DNA from: Mugil cephalus
Lineage: Eukaryota > Chordata > Actinopteri > Mugiliformes > Mugilidae
Length of the DNA stretch: 64,000 nt
Direction of reading: 5' to 3'
Assembly (NCBI RefSeq): GCF_022458985.1
Contig: NC_061790.1
Span: 14,922,397-14,986,396, forward strand
Shown here one piece after another: positions 20,492-32,381 of the stretch (within the stretch, counting starts at the first letter, position 1; each line of letters opens with the position of its first letter). The notes under the pieces were generated by a model. The model saw only the letters and a list, made by a program, of their open reading frames with translations. It did not search any database and had not been told where the DNA came from. Position numbers and translations under genes: made by a program.

Positions 20492-23400
20492 CTAGAAGGC
20501 AGGGCAAAGGCGTGACTACCTCCCCAGGGAACTCTACTAATACTAAAGTCAGACTTTATCTGTTACTGTATGTCCAGGCCTGTTTTAACATGCATACCAC
20601 TTTTTGTACAGTTCATAAATGTAGGAATGAATTATTCTAATTGATTCCCCAGGTGCACCCTGTTCTGTACATTTTATTTCCCAGGAAGCTACTAGCAGAC
20701 TGCTGTTTGAGTAGTACAAGACAATATGTGGCTGTTACTCTATTATCCATCAACACATAAAGTCTGCCCAAACAATGCGATTGGCTTGGTTTTACTTTGG
20801 CAGGACATAATGAGTTCCCAATAGAGAGGTTCCAGACCAATAAGAATTGTGCTTGGTCTGATTTCCAGGCTAAACATACTGTATAGAGCAATTGATACAA
20901 CAACAATACTTCAACATTGAATGACATTCAATGGGCACTTTTAATCGGACACTTTATTGCTAGTAATACTCCAAAGCTGAGGCATTAACCTCCTGCACCC
21001 TCATAATTAAGTTTTAGGTTTTGTCGCACGTTTTTCAGCTTCATTTAAACTCGTTGTCCTCTTTAGTAGATGTTTTTGTCTGCCATCTAACAGTAGCGAA
21101 GGTTAAAATTGATTCATTTATGCTTATTAACATTTCTAATTTCGTACGAATTATATCATGTTGCTAATTAGCATGTACTCGTTTGAGGACATTGGGATTT
21201 CATTGTTCCCAAGTCTGGTTTGGCTCAGCCATGTTCAGGTATTAAAATATAAAGTTTTATATTTTGTCACACATTGGGTGACTTTATTACAATATAAATA
21301 ATGACATTATCCCAGAGTCCACATATAGGGACACAGTGTTTTTTTGGTGTGTTTTTTTGTTTTTTTTTTTTTTCAAAAACAACCTCCTGTTCAAATATGA
21401 TGCTTAGTTTTTATACATCTAATCCTACTAATCCCAAATACCTTGGAGAAATTAAAAATGAATAACAAATAAAAGCTCGGGTTTCAAGAGGTTAAGTAAA
21501 TTATCAAAAGAAGCGTAATAATAATAAATGTTGTTAGCACTGCTGGCTCACAGAAAGAAGGTTCTAGGTGTTTGTTGTGTTTGTGTGGGAGCTCTGACCT
21601 CGTCCCACAGACCAAAGGTTAGACTGAGTGGCTATTTTTAACTTATTCAAGTCTTTCCATCAGCTGCTGATAGTAATGTGCTGCTCACATACTGATCAGT
21701 ATTAATATCTAATGATGTCATATATAAGTACTAATAGCATTCTTACTTCTATTTGGGTAAAGCTTCCCAATTTGAATACTTGTGTCTGCCATACGCAAGC
21801 AAACAAATTTGGACATAATATAGCAGCATTTCTGCTTTACATAGAAATGCTGCAAAAGCATTGATTTTAATATCTTTTCGTTGTTTTTATTCTTGACCTT
21901 TTTATAAGGAATTATATTTTATATTATATTATTATATTATTTTTCCTCAGATGCCCTCCCTCTTTACCTTGACTATGTGCAGTTTAGGAAGCAGGTTGCA
22001 GTCTGCTAGAGTCAGCTCGTTCCCGTCCAGGAAGCCTCTGCTGGAGGCCTTCTCTTCCTCCATACTGTCTGCATCGATCTCCTCTGGCAGTGGGCTGTTC
22101 AGGTAGTCATCTAGCTTCTTCAGGGCTTTGGTTAAACCTTTCTCTAGAACTAAATACAGAGGTCGCAAACAGTCAGGTGTAAAGTGACATAGATTTCGCA
22201 GTGTTAAACTCACTAGATGGCAGCACAGCCAGCTCTATGACTCTAGCCCTCAAACACTGGACTCTGCTACAGCCTAGTGGAGGAATGTCATAATGACATC
22301 TTTTTCTACTGTGAGTGCAAACGGCATAAAGTGAGCGGCCCACCGGCGTTGGCTTCTGGTTTGGTGTTCTTGATGTAGGCTGAGAACTTGGCAAAGATGT
22401 CGTTTCCAGCTGTGTTGGACTCTCTGTGCTTGGCGGCCAGTCTGGGATACCTGAGTAGATGCAGGGACAGAGGCAGGAGACGCACTCAGAACAAACCATC
22501 TGGATAGCATTAACACCTGGACTGGAACTCAGCCCCGGACTTAAAACAAGTTACACACTCACTACGAATTGGCCGCTCGCCCCTTAGGTTCCCTCGCACT
22601 AAGGTCCATTTATAATGTAAAAATCTTTACAGGCAGTAAAAAGAAAGATTTAGCTAATCTGACATTTTTCTCCGCTAATGCTCACACACAGGATTGGAGG
22701 TTTTTATGGAATGACAATAACAAAAAATGGATGTAAATATGGAAAAGTGGCAATGTTTTAGATCTTTATTCATTTCGGAATCTGTGGCCCATTGATGAAA
22801 GTACTGCAATGTTTATATATTTTATTACGATTATGAACCTGGTGTCTAATTTTGAAAAATATGTGTGTATATATATATGTGAAAAGGTAAACTGTCATCA
22901 GATTATACTCAATGGGATCAGAAATTCATCAAAACTGAACATTTCTTACTGCTGAAGCTTAATGTTACAAATGTTTAACACTCAATAAACATGTTGATTT
23001 TCATTATTAACTAGTCACTGGTAATCCAACTGGATGACTGAGAACCTTCACAGACATAGTCACTGGTAATCCAGTTCATCACTCACTTTGGTTGTCATGC
23101 TTGTCATTTTCTGACAGTGGATCAGTTTGAAATATTTCAGGGAGTAATAGAACAAGAAGGGGCAGCCGCAGTGATCTGTTAGATTAAGAGCTGCAGTCGT
23201 GGCTGTCTCCTGCAGCTCTTCATCTAACAGATCACTGCGGCTGCTCTCATTAAGATCTTATGATCGACTCCTGTCATTATGCCCTGCTATATGTTGTGAT
23301 GGACAGAAGCGTGGTAGAAACATAGTTATGTGTGTCACCTGAGTGCCATGGAGATGCATTTGTTTACAACAAAGTGGTTCTGATTGGTTGTGGGACTATC

Positions 23401-26400
23401 CAATTGTGTGTGGAGTTATTTTTTTTTGACTACGGTACTTTCTAGAACCAGGTTAGTGCGCACCATAAACAATAGATCAGTGTTGTTCACAATCTAATGG
23501 GAAAATGTGACTGTCTCACTTCCACAATTTGTTAAGTTCCCACCAGAGCTCTGTGACCTGTAGTCCTTTCCACTTTAAGGTTTTAGTGTTAAATGCATTA
23601 AATGAGCTCAATTACCCAAGACACATTCACCATTTACAAAAGATTTAGAGCATTCGTGAACAACAAACAGTTAAAGTCAGTCTTCATCAAACACAGCACT
23701 CTTTTACTGGACTAAAGAGTTTCCTGTTCTGTCAACAGCGATGCTGAAGTGAAATAAATCAACCCAAAAGCAGGACGCGTGTAGTTGGCGGTAGTATAAC
23801 CCGATACTGTACGCTAAGAGCAGTAAAACCTTTGTGTTGACTCACTGCGGAGGACAGAGTGTTTCCTCGAGAAACTCCTCAATCTTGTTGATATCGGTCT
23901 TGACCTCTCCGTTGAAGGTCAGGAAAGGAGGGTGGGTCCCCGGGGCCAGGTTGTGCAGGTCTGCTGGTTTCCTGCACCGGACGGGGAGAAAAACAGAACG
24001 CAGACAAAGTCAGCATGTACAGGGCGCGTGTTTCTTCGTGTGCCTGCGCCCCTGTGTCCTCACCTCTTGAGGTCGACGGTCGTGACGTTGAACACGACTC
24101 CTTTGAGCCAGAGGATCATGAAGAGGCGCTGAGAGAAGGGACAGTTGCCGATGCTCTCTCCATCACTGCCTGCCTGCACACGGACACAAGACAGTGAGTT
24201 ATGACATAATGTGAAGCAATAACTCATGCAGGGAAACACAAGCACACGGTGGAGGGATTAAATAACAGGAGCAGAGGGTGACACGACCCCAACGGGGGTT
24301 GAATATTCTCAGAAGAACAAAGTAGACGTTTGCTGCTCTGTGAGTTTGAGCTTGAGGGATATGATCCATGTCAGATTAGTGTTATGAAAATCAGTTATGT
24401 GATATTTATTATGATAAGTTACCTCAACTTCTGTCTGTTGCTTTTTGTCTCATGTGGCTGTTAGGATAACAGTATAAACTGTAACAATAGAAAGTGCTGC
24501 CATGTTTTTGAAGTTTCAATGTTTTCTGTGAACTTGTTTTTTTTTTTTGTAAAGTTCTTGCTTGATCTATTTTTTTTTTTAAACTTTTCTTTTACTTCCT
24601 GTGTTCTCCCTCTTTGATTGTTGGATTGGATTCACCCTGTGTGCTCCACCCTCATTAGTTTCACCTGTGTTAGACCCTCTGCCCATGTGTATATATAGCC
24701 CTGCCTTTCCATTTGTTCTTGTTTCGATTCAGTTGCTTGTGTTCTCTGTTCTCAATCCTTATCAGAATATTATTTTGGGGTTTGTTGTAAGTGATACAAA
24801 GGGGAAAAAAACATCATACTGAAATTCCTGTTACAACCTTAAATTAATGTCAGAATTAAAATCAAATCTACTCCCACTTACTAGAATCTGCCAGCAGTAG
24901 TACACACAGATCATTTAGTCAGAGCTTGTTAAATCAAGAATAATGAAATTACAAATAAAAGTGCAGCAGCAAAAACTACACTACACCACACTACTTATTA
25001 AGTTTAGAAATGTTTTTCAAGTGAAGAAAAAACATAGTTTGTGATATACTTATGACAGTATACACCAATCAGGCATAACATTATGACCACTTTCCTAATA
25101 TTGTGCAGGTCCAAACCAGTTGTGACTCATCAGAGAATGGACATGGGCCTGTGTGTGTGCCTGTCAGGCTCCATCCGGCCGGGGATGGCATCCACAGAAT
25201 GCCAGGTCCAAACTTTTCCCAGCAGAACACTGGTTTGTTGGGATCTGTGTAACATACCACGTTTTCCATGTAAAAGCGTCAGTATTAAAGTCTCTATACT
25301 TGTGGAGCGGAGTAAAAGGCACAGCATTCACTGCAAAATTGTAGTGGATTGACGTGTAAAGCATTATGAAATGAAATTGCTTGAGTAAAGTATAAACTAA
25401 AGCCCCTGACATTTGTTCTTCAGTCAGTTCACGTCTCTTATTATAATAAATAGTATATGTGGACATTTGGGAATGCAACAGAATCAGCACACCTTTTCTG
25501 TCAAGTGAAGCTTGAGTTTATTAAAATGGAGTTTGAAATGGGTTCATTAACTGTTTTAATTCTTAATATCGTTTATTTGACAATCATACGTTGTCTTTGT
25601 GACAGCGACGCTGCATGGAATCACTTCCTCCCCTTTACGCACTCGTATCCACGCAGCGATATCACCTGTCACCGTGTACGGATGCACTGACTGATGCATC
25701 GCCAGCGACACCTGATCCAGCGGCACACATGAATTATACATATTCCATCATCTGGTTCACTGACCACTGGGGCACAGAGTCGAGGCTGTGACCTGCACTC
25801 ACACAAAGAGCCACAACACACAACAGAACAAGGGCACTGACCTCACGGTCAGCAGAATGGGATTTGACAAGAGGACTCAGTCTCCCTCATGATGTAACAT
25901 GAGGATTTTTAAAGGAAACCCTCTTAAACTTCAGATGCCAGTAGACAAATCTCATCCCGTTTTTCTATGTCTATCGTCAAATCGTAGTGTTGACATGCTC
26001 GGACGCAAACTCTACACAAGCCACTTTACCAAAGTAGAATACATTTTGCTGTTGACAACATGTGTGCATCTACATGACACAGACAAAAAGAGGTGTCAGT
26101 CTGAAAGTAGCTGAGCCAACTCTATGGACACCAGCCACTGATGCCCTCAGCGCTGTCACGCTGCCTCTGCGCATGTGATGCTTCTGTCTGTGTATTGTGA
26201 TGCCCGGGCTCAGTCGTGCAGCGGTAACACAATACACAGCCCGCAGATAATAGCCAATCAACATCTAGAATATAGGGGAGAAAACCCGACCGCACACAGA
26301 CAGACCTGTTGGCGCGAGTGTATGGAACTGCTGAGTGATCCGATGATGAGTGGGCTCTCCTGAAGCTACTTCATCCATTGCACACTGTAACCACAGGCAC

Positions 26401-29400
26401 ATGCTTTGTCTGGTTACACATTTTATTGTTTTATGCTAACTCTTTCATGTGGCCATCATGTCCTTCAAATCATTCCAACAGAAAGATCAGATTAACAATT
26501 AATTGTGCTACTTTTAATTTAGTTCTCTGCATCCTTTGAGGTTTTGAGGACTGGTCAGAGATAAATTCAATTTGCTCAGTTGTTTCTGCTCAAGTCGAGA
26601 TATTCCTTTGAGGACTGGGGTCTGTGATTATGACACCAAATGCTTTCCTCAGCCTCCCATGTACGTGAAGAAGTTAAGCTCAGAACAGCTGAGATCCATC
26701 AGTGTAGTCCACACAAAACTCCTCAATAAGGTATGGAGACCTGCAGGATTGAAGCCTAGTTCCTGCTCTATGTGGGTCTCCTGTATACCATTGCAGGATA
26801 CTCCTCCGTCCATCTAGGTCACATCTCAGATGGCAGCAGGAGGAAAAAATATTATTCGGGTTGCATCTATGGCGAGCCCTCTCTCGATCTACATATAAGG
26901 TTCGTGCATCAGACTGGTTCTGCATGTCACACAAATGTGAGTGGAATGTAGTAAAACAAAGGAAGAATCATCCAGCTGGCTAAGGTATTGCGTTTTCTAG
27001 ATATGATAGCGTCAGGTGGTTTGCAAATGGTAAGGCTTGAAGGAGATGATGGTGTGGTGATGACTGGTTTCCTAGGAGCTGGATTTGGCCCAACCAGCCT
27101 TAACACCAGCTAATTGGGTCAGTGCACCCGGCTCATCAGCTTCCACCTCACCTGCCTCAGGTTTTTTCACCTGCCTCTAACATTTCTCAGGGGAGCCAAG
27201 GTACATCTTGTTATGAAGAGCAAAACACTGTTGCTCTATCGTGGAAGGTGGTTCTGAAACATTTAATGATGTATCACACCAAACCCTATCTAAAAACAGG
27301 ATTATGGTCAATTACATAATACAGTCCTTCCTGTAACTAAAAATGTTGGACTTCAGTAATGGTGCCACCATGGTGCCTGACACAGGCAGCTCACAATCAA
27401 CAAGCAGCTTCAGTATCACTGTCACAGCAGTCCTGGGTCAGTGCAGAGCTCAGCGTGCCGGTGCCGCTGTAACTCTACCTCTGCTATTGGGTTACGCCGG
27501 CTTTCCATAACAACGCCGTGATGCTCAGCTGAAATGTTCCGGGGGTTTACTGTCGCTATATCGACGAGAGCTTTGGAAGATTTTAGATGTACAGATGGTC
27601 ACAGTTCTGTCTCCGTCTTACCTTTACAAAAAGTTCAATATCGGGGTCTCTGTCTTGACCGTTTGTGGACATGACGCCTGGTTCTGTCTGTCACCTTGAC
27701 TCTTTTTCTTCTAAAGTACAGTCCCTGTTTATCCTTGGAGGCCTACATCTTCCAGAAAACAGAAAAAAAACTCCTTTCTGAGGTCTTCTATGGACTGGAG
27801 GTGTTCTCTCACTCCTAAGTAAGTTCCCTTTAGATCCCACCACAGTTTTGATTGGCAACTTGAAGACTTCCGCTACAGTTCGGTCCTATAAAGCTGGTTA
27901 TCTCCCTTGCTTGTGTCTCCCAGGTGAAGCTGAGAGTCGGTCCAGGTGGCGGTTACAGCCCTGTGCTCTGATTTAGACACAGATGGAGAGCAGCGCTAGC
28001 TCTCACTGACACAGAGTGGTAAACAGGTGTCAGTCTATACCAGGGGGTGGAGCCCCATCTCTCTCTTTCTGCCGCTGCAACCGAACCCCGACTAAAACAC
28101 AGACATCACTACACCACTCTTATCTCATCCTTCCCAAACAACTTAATTTTATTGTTTTCTGCAGTTGCGTAACGGTTATTTGACTCTTTTGCTTCAAAAT
28201 CTAATTAAGAGAACTTTTCGGAAACAATCGAAAATATCATCACATCCCTTCAGAATTCTCAAAATGAGATGATATTTGTGTCACTTTTAGTTTCAGCGGC
28301 TGTCACTCTGTGGGTTTTTGAGTCACTGGAGCGGCAGCGTTCATATTTAATTCATGTTCCCATGTGTATGACTCCGGCAGACTTTATTTGATCATCATCA
28401 GCAGCAGACCTGGAGAAGATTCCTCTGTGAATTATTGATGGATGGTTGATTGTAAGGCAGGAATTAGAAGTCATTTACAGAAAGACGGCTACAGCAAAAA
28501 AATTCAAGCAGGTACATTGGGCACGCCGCGAAGAAACTGAGCTGTTATTTTGACCGGCCTACTTAAAAAAAAAAAAAAAAAAAAAGGAGTCTGACAGATA
28601 AAAGTGAGACCTGAAAGTCAAGGTAAAACAGCAAAGGAAAGACGGATGGGAGGCTGACTGTTTCTATTTATAGAGCAGCTCCCTCTCCTGGTTGACAACA
28701 TGCAGCACAAACCAATTACTGGGCGCTGCAGAGGAGGAAGAAGGTGTTTATTATCAGTGTTCCCGATGAAGATTGTGGAGTTGTTTTTCAAATGTGTTAT
28801 TTTGGGTTTTGGAAGTTCATTAGCAAAGTTGCAGACTCCTTACAATTCATGATAATGAGCTGAGAATGCCTCTTCAGCTCTAAAAACCAAATATGGAAAC
28901 AATAAACACAATAGCACATCTGTAATCGGCCTCTGCGTCAATTTGACCCCGTAGCTACGGCAACAATATCTTTTTTCGACTGCTTCTCCATCTCTGCAAT
29001 TTTAGGAATCGATTGTTTTGGATCAATAAAGATGGAACAGATTGAGGAAAGGTTAACTGCGGAGGTTCAGAGATAGAGACATTTGTATGACTTGTCTTAG
29101 TTTCAGTTGACATTGTTGAAAGTGAAGCAGGAAATAGAAACAAAAACGGACACGGTGACGACTAACGTTTGGGTGGTGTTTTTAGCCAGACTGACAAGCA
29201 CACAAGTACAAGTGACTCTATGTGTCCCACAGTACCCTAAAAGAGCCTTAGAAGCTGATCCCATAACAAAATTGGGGAAATAAATTGGACGGAAATAATA
29301 AATAAAGAAACTATACACCGATAAAACACATAGAATCAACTACCTAATCAGACAGGTAAGAGGGACATTACTACAAAAGTAAATAAATATTCAATAGAAG

Positions 29401-32381
29401 AAAACTTAGAGGAAAATTATTTCTTTATCTCTATGACATTTTATGGATTGAAAAAATTAATACACTTATATTTAATAGGCATTTTGGTGCCTTTAATGAC
29501 ATGTAATTTAATTTATTTCTGTATTGATTATGATAGTCTGGCCTCCATATATCATTATCTAAATTAGACAGGAAACTCCAAATCTACCTCCATTCAAAGG
29601 TAACATCTTTTTTTTTTCTTCTTCCATTGTTCAACAAGTTACTTTTTCTGGACTGTTTCCACCACCGGACTCTTATCCCTTCGCAGTTTGGAAATTTCCC
29701 AACAAATCAGTTCAAAAAGTGGATTTACCAGAGGAGATGTTTCCCTTAATGCCATTTTGTTTGGAGGCAGAACTAGACAAGTTGCTTCCTGTGTTTCCGG
29801 CCTTCATTTTTTCTTTACTCGCTCCACTCGTTTTATTTAGCATGCAGACATTTCGCAAAATGTTGGACTTTTTCCTCATGGATTTCTACACACTTGGTGA
29901 TAATAAAACCAGGGTTTGGAAAGAAAAAAAAAAAAGTAACACTTTGCGTCCTCGTGAGACAAAGAGGGGCCCAAATCACTGACTTCTTGAGCTAATTATT
30001 CACCATCGGCATGAAACAGTAACAGGTATTCGTATCTTTCCGCTGTGTCAAGTAGAAGGGGGGGTGCGTGAACTCTCCTCGTGTGTTGGCACACACTTGA
30101 CAAGCTGAGTGCTTTTTAAGCGGAGCCTTACTTTTTAAGACGGTGACATGAATGGCGAGTGAACATGACCTCTGAATGTGAATACTTAGCCATCTAAAAG
30201 CCTCCACTATGGAGGTCACACCGTCCTGTGTGACAGTGATACCAGTGATAACCTGTTCTGAATCAGGGGAGGAGTCGCGTAACCTCTCAGCACATATCTA
30301 GTAATCTCCTAACTCTTCTGCCCTTCTTTTATAGCTGCGCTGTGTTCGGTTTATGGCAATAGTTGAAGGTTAAACTCTTGGGAAATCTACCCACATGGGT
30401 TGGATTCCCTCAGATAGGAAGGTCAGATAGAGCGATAGAACGAAGGTGGTGGTAGTGGTACACAGAGATGGAGCCAAGGACTTCCACCGCGAACTATGGC
30501 CAGTGTTTATCATAACCGTGATATAATGACGTCTTGATAGCGTATGTGCTTTAATGTACGTATGTATACATGTAGATTGGGGGGAGCTCTCATATCTTAA
30601 CAAGATTGCTTCACATCATCAAGAAAATAGGCGAAACCAAGGAAAACATCACTGATTCACCAAAAATTAGGAGTTTGCACAATTTTCCTGTCGCAGCAAC
30701 TATAGGAAGGTGGCTGGATAGCCACCTGCCAGGATGTGACAGTTGTGTGGCATTCGGTTTAACCACATATCTAGCAAAGTCCGTCATAAGATTGAGTTTT
30801 GCTCGTCATTTTCACCCAACGCCAGCCTTTGCCGACGGTACTGCGGCGACACGCCATTTATCAAAAGCCACTTCTGTTCTGTTGTTACCTATCGCAAGAC
30901 ATTTGATGAGCTCAGGCTCCTCTGAGCTCCTTTGAATCCAGCCCAGCCCGCGGATTCAATCTCAGCAGTCCAATCAGCAAAGTGACCCCTGTGTGAGCTG
31001 ATAGTAGCGCACTCCACAGAATGGCTATCACTAAAAGCAGCAAAACACACAGATGGATTTACTCAGGCGTGGAGTTCACCCCTGGTTTCTATGGTGGTAC
31101 AGTAAACAGGTTAATTATTAAATGCAGCTACCTCCAGATTAAAGTCACAGGCGACGGGTTGTCCCTGCTTTTTACTTCTCAAATCACATTTATGCATAAA
31201 ATGTGTATATTATATTATATTATATTATATTATATTATATTATATTATATTATGTTATATTATATTATATTATATTATATTATATTATAGCTCGCACTAA
31301 ACCAGATTATCTTTATTACCACCACCATAAACCAGATAAAACTGACTTTTAAAACAGATGTTTTTGGATGTAAATAAATGCAGTACTCGTTTACATACAA
31401 TATATCCAGATATATAGCACAATAGATGTCATAATAGTGCTGTTCAAAGTTTATGGCCCACGCACAGGGGCACATGAAGTGATCCTTGTCTGAGCCTGGC
31501 TGCAATCAGCAGGCCTATTTTAATATGTACAAATGCAGAATTCGTTAAGACTGAAGGAGAATTTAAGTCACTTTTTTCATGATCAGTATCATAGCAGTTT
31601 ACAAAACGTGGCCTTAAGGACCTGGAGCTCTTAGTTCCTCCTGCTATCTAATGGCTCATGCTAAATATTGAGGCAAACTGATGAATGACCCCTGTCAACC
31701 CCTTGTCTCGTCTTGTTCTTGCTCTGCTCTGTTTCTTACCTTGACGAACAGGGAGATTTCAGGATTGCTGGGGTCATCCGGAGCAGCGCTGCTCTCATCC
31801 AGAGTGACATTCTCCAGAGTTGTCAGGATGTCGTCGACGGACACCTCCGGTGTGGGGTCAGCGTCGGTCGGCGTGTGCGCCATCCCATCCTCGGCATTAT
31901 CCTCCACCTTGATCCGAGGCTGGATGGGCGGGTCGTCGCACGGGTCTCCCGCAGGGGCGGATGATCCCGAGGAGGCCGACGAACGCCTGGAGCTGTCGTG
32001 CGCCTCGCCGCTCGCCTCCTTCTCCCCCTTCTCCTCCTTCTTCTCCTCTTCCTCCGCCACATTTACCTCTTCCACGGGCTGCGGCTCGATTGTCACCTCC
32101 ACTTTTTCCTCTGCCTCTTCTTTTGCCTTAACTTCATCCTCGTCGTCGCTGGATGAGGAAGACGAGCCGCTGTGTTTGTCTCCCTCCCTGATTTCCATGT
32201 AGTCCGGCGAGCTGCGCTCTCCCTCCGCGGAGACGTGGACCTGCACTTCGCTGTACAGCTGCGCCCTGGCATCACCTGCGTCCTCGCGGTTGGGCTGTTT
32301 TTGGTCCGGGCTGTCAGCTCCATCGCGGCCTCCGTTTTCGACCACAATCCCTTGATCTACTGTGTCATAGGTGTGCTCCAT
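20327..32381 (-). CDS. clic5: clic5, chloride intracellular channel 5 (spliced, two alternative first exons)
   Basis: Reading the - strand, a first exon (either 32381-31740 or 27672-27622) joins common exons 24173-24064 (110 bp), 23971-23846 (126), 22450-22344 (107), 22149-21968 (182) and 20491-20327. The phases agree and the internal exon sizes are those typical of CLIC genes. The short form is 246 aa and the long form 443 aa. The common part has the thioredoxin/GST-like N domain with the redox site [17 protein letters not shown] (Cys28 in the short form), the PPFLTF loop, and the all-helical C domain with [10 protein letters not shown] and [16 protein letters not shown]5 occurs as a soluble protein and at membranes, and links ezrin/radixin to actin in microvilli and hair bundles. 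YDIPSDMTG and [10 protein letters not shown] favour CLIC5 over CLIC4 or CLIC6, and so does the place next to runx2. Whether it is teleost clic5a or clic5b is not decided. Confidence 0.93.
20492..21967 (-). other. clic5 intron
   Basis: Noncoding. Positions 20985-21495 are a TTAA-bounded interspersed element listed separately; the rest shows nothing. Confidence 0.6.
20985..21495. mobile_element. TTAA-bounded non-autonomous DNA element, copy 1
   Basis: Bounded by TTAA at 20985-20988 and 21492-21495, with inverted ends (TTAACCTCCTGCACCC at left; the right end reverse-complemented reads TTAACCTCTTGAAACCC). It shares internal blocks in the same order with 55172-55660, for example GTACTCGTTTGAGGAC, GATGCTTAG, CTAATCCCAAATAC and GGGTTTCAAGAGGTTAA. 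TTAA target sites are typical of piggyBac- and Kolobok-type elements. There is no transposase. Confidence 0.65.
21968..22149 (-). CDS. clic5: clic5 common exon (182 bp)
   Basis: Reads [38 protein letters not shown] and [19 protein letters not shown]. The best acceptor is the TATTTAG just right of 22149, which keeps the reading frame and the 182-bp size usual for this CLIC exon. The donor is GTAAAG. Confidence 0.94.
22344..22450 (-). CDS. clic5: clic5 common exon (107 bp)
   Basis: Reads [19 protein letters not shown] then [16 protein letters not shown]. It starts the helical C domain. The donor is GTGGGC and the acceptor is CTCAG. Confidence 0.94.
22451..23845 (-). other. clic5 intron
   Basis: Noncoding. 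It holds the 35-bp hairpin at 23162-23244 listed separately and a short TATATA run near 22868. Confidence 0.6.
23162..23244. repeat. Near-perfect 35-bp inverted repeat with 13-nt loop (hairpin) in clic5 intron
   Basis: The left arm 23162-23196 starts GCAGCCGCAGTGATCTG and ends GAGCTGCAG. The right arm 23210-23244 is its reverse complement except for one mismatch (23185 against 23221). The 13-nt loop is TCGTGGCTGTCTC. It could be a microRNA-like precursor, a young foldback element or a simple palindromic duplication. I do not recognise a known microRNA. Confidence 0.85.
23846..23971 (-). CDS. clic5: clic5 common exon (126 bp)
   Basis: Reads [19 protein letters not shown] then [18 protein letters not shown] and LCPPQ at the junction. 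The HPPF contains the cis-proline loop of the thioredoxin fold. The donor is GTGAGT. Confidence 0.94.
24064..24173 (-). CDS. clic5: clic5 common exon, redox-site exon (110 bp)
   Basis: Reads [18 protein letters not shown] then [18 protein letters not shown]. It has a CAG acceptor on the right and a GTGAGG donor on the left. The CPFS motif is the glutaredoxin-like site of CLIC proteins, and the hydrophobic stretch after it is the putative membrane-spanning segment. Confidence 0.95.
24174..27621 (-). other. clic5 intron 5' of the redox exon
   Basis: Noncoding apart from a repeat copy beginning at 25061. T-rich runs lie near 24540 and 24570. Short frames here have no family resemblance. Confidence 0.55.
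25061..25340. mobile_element. Interspersed repeat copy with ATTATGACCAC end
   Basis: It starts TACACCAATCAGGCATAACA followed by TTATGACCAC, an end I recognise as recurrent in fish genomes. Shared words with 43143-43448 (GTTGTGACTCAT, TCAGGCTSCAT, GGGGATG) show the same family. The right end is not found, so the limit is approximate. Confidence 0.5.
27622..27672 (-). CDS. clic5: clic5 short-form alternative first coding exon (17 codons)
   Basis: ATG at 27672 opens a 17-codon frame, [17 protein letters not shown], ending at a GTAAGA donor (27621 downward) in the same phase as the long first exon. Mammalian CLIC5A begins with a short head ending DRDPEIELFVK, so the match is close. It lies in the intron between the long first exon and the 110-bp exon, as an internal promoter requires. 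The exon is too short to be found by length-based frame scans. Confidence 0.9.
28664..28673 (-). promoter_or_regulatory. MEF2-consensus / TATA-like site upstream of the short clic5 exon
   Basis: CTATAAATAG on the - strand fits the MEF2 consensus CTA(A/T)4TAG exactly and could equally act as a TATA box. It lies about 1 kb upstream of the short-form ATG. Function is inferred from the motif alone. Confidence 0.3.
31206..31289. repeat. (ATATT)n pentanucleotide microsatellite
   Basis: About 17 tandem copies of a 5-bp AT-only unit with a single G interruption near 31254, in the clic5 long-form intron about 450 bp from the acidic exon. Confidence 0.95.
31740..32381 (-). CDS. clic5: clic5 long-form first coding exon, acidic N-terminal extension
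   Basis: It opens with ATG at 32381 ([11 protein letters not shown]) and ends in NPEISLFVK at a GTAAG donor (31739 downward), exactly where human CLIC5 long form has NPEIYLFVK before AGIDGES. The 214 residues are mostly Glu, Asp, Ser and Lys: a serine run followed by [11 protein letters not shown], and [13 protein letters not shown]. It is probably disordered. Three tyrosine motifs (TYDTV, LYSEV, DYMEI) recall the tyrosine-rich head of mammalian CLIC5B/p64. The antisense frame 31681-32202 is a shadow. Confidence 0.88.

Larger units (their letters stand above)
27673..31739 (-). other. Upstream region of short clic5 form and intron of the long form
   Basis: Noncoding. It contains an A run at 28566-28585, a perfect MEF2-type word at 28664-28673 and the ATATT pentanucleotide array at 31206-31289. 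Promoter activity for the short form is expected somewhere here but is not located. Confidence 0.5.

Noticed and set aside
31681-32202. 173-codon + strand frame opposite the clic5 acidic exon
   Set aside because: Ser-rich complement of the Glu/Asp/Ser codons on the true strand. The - strand frame has the start, donor and CLIC junction.
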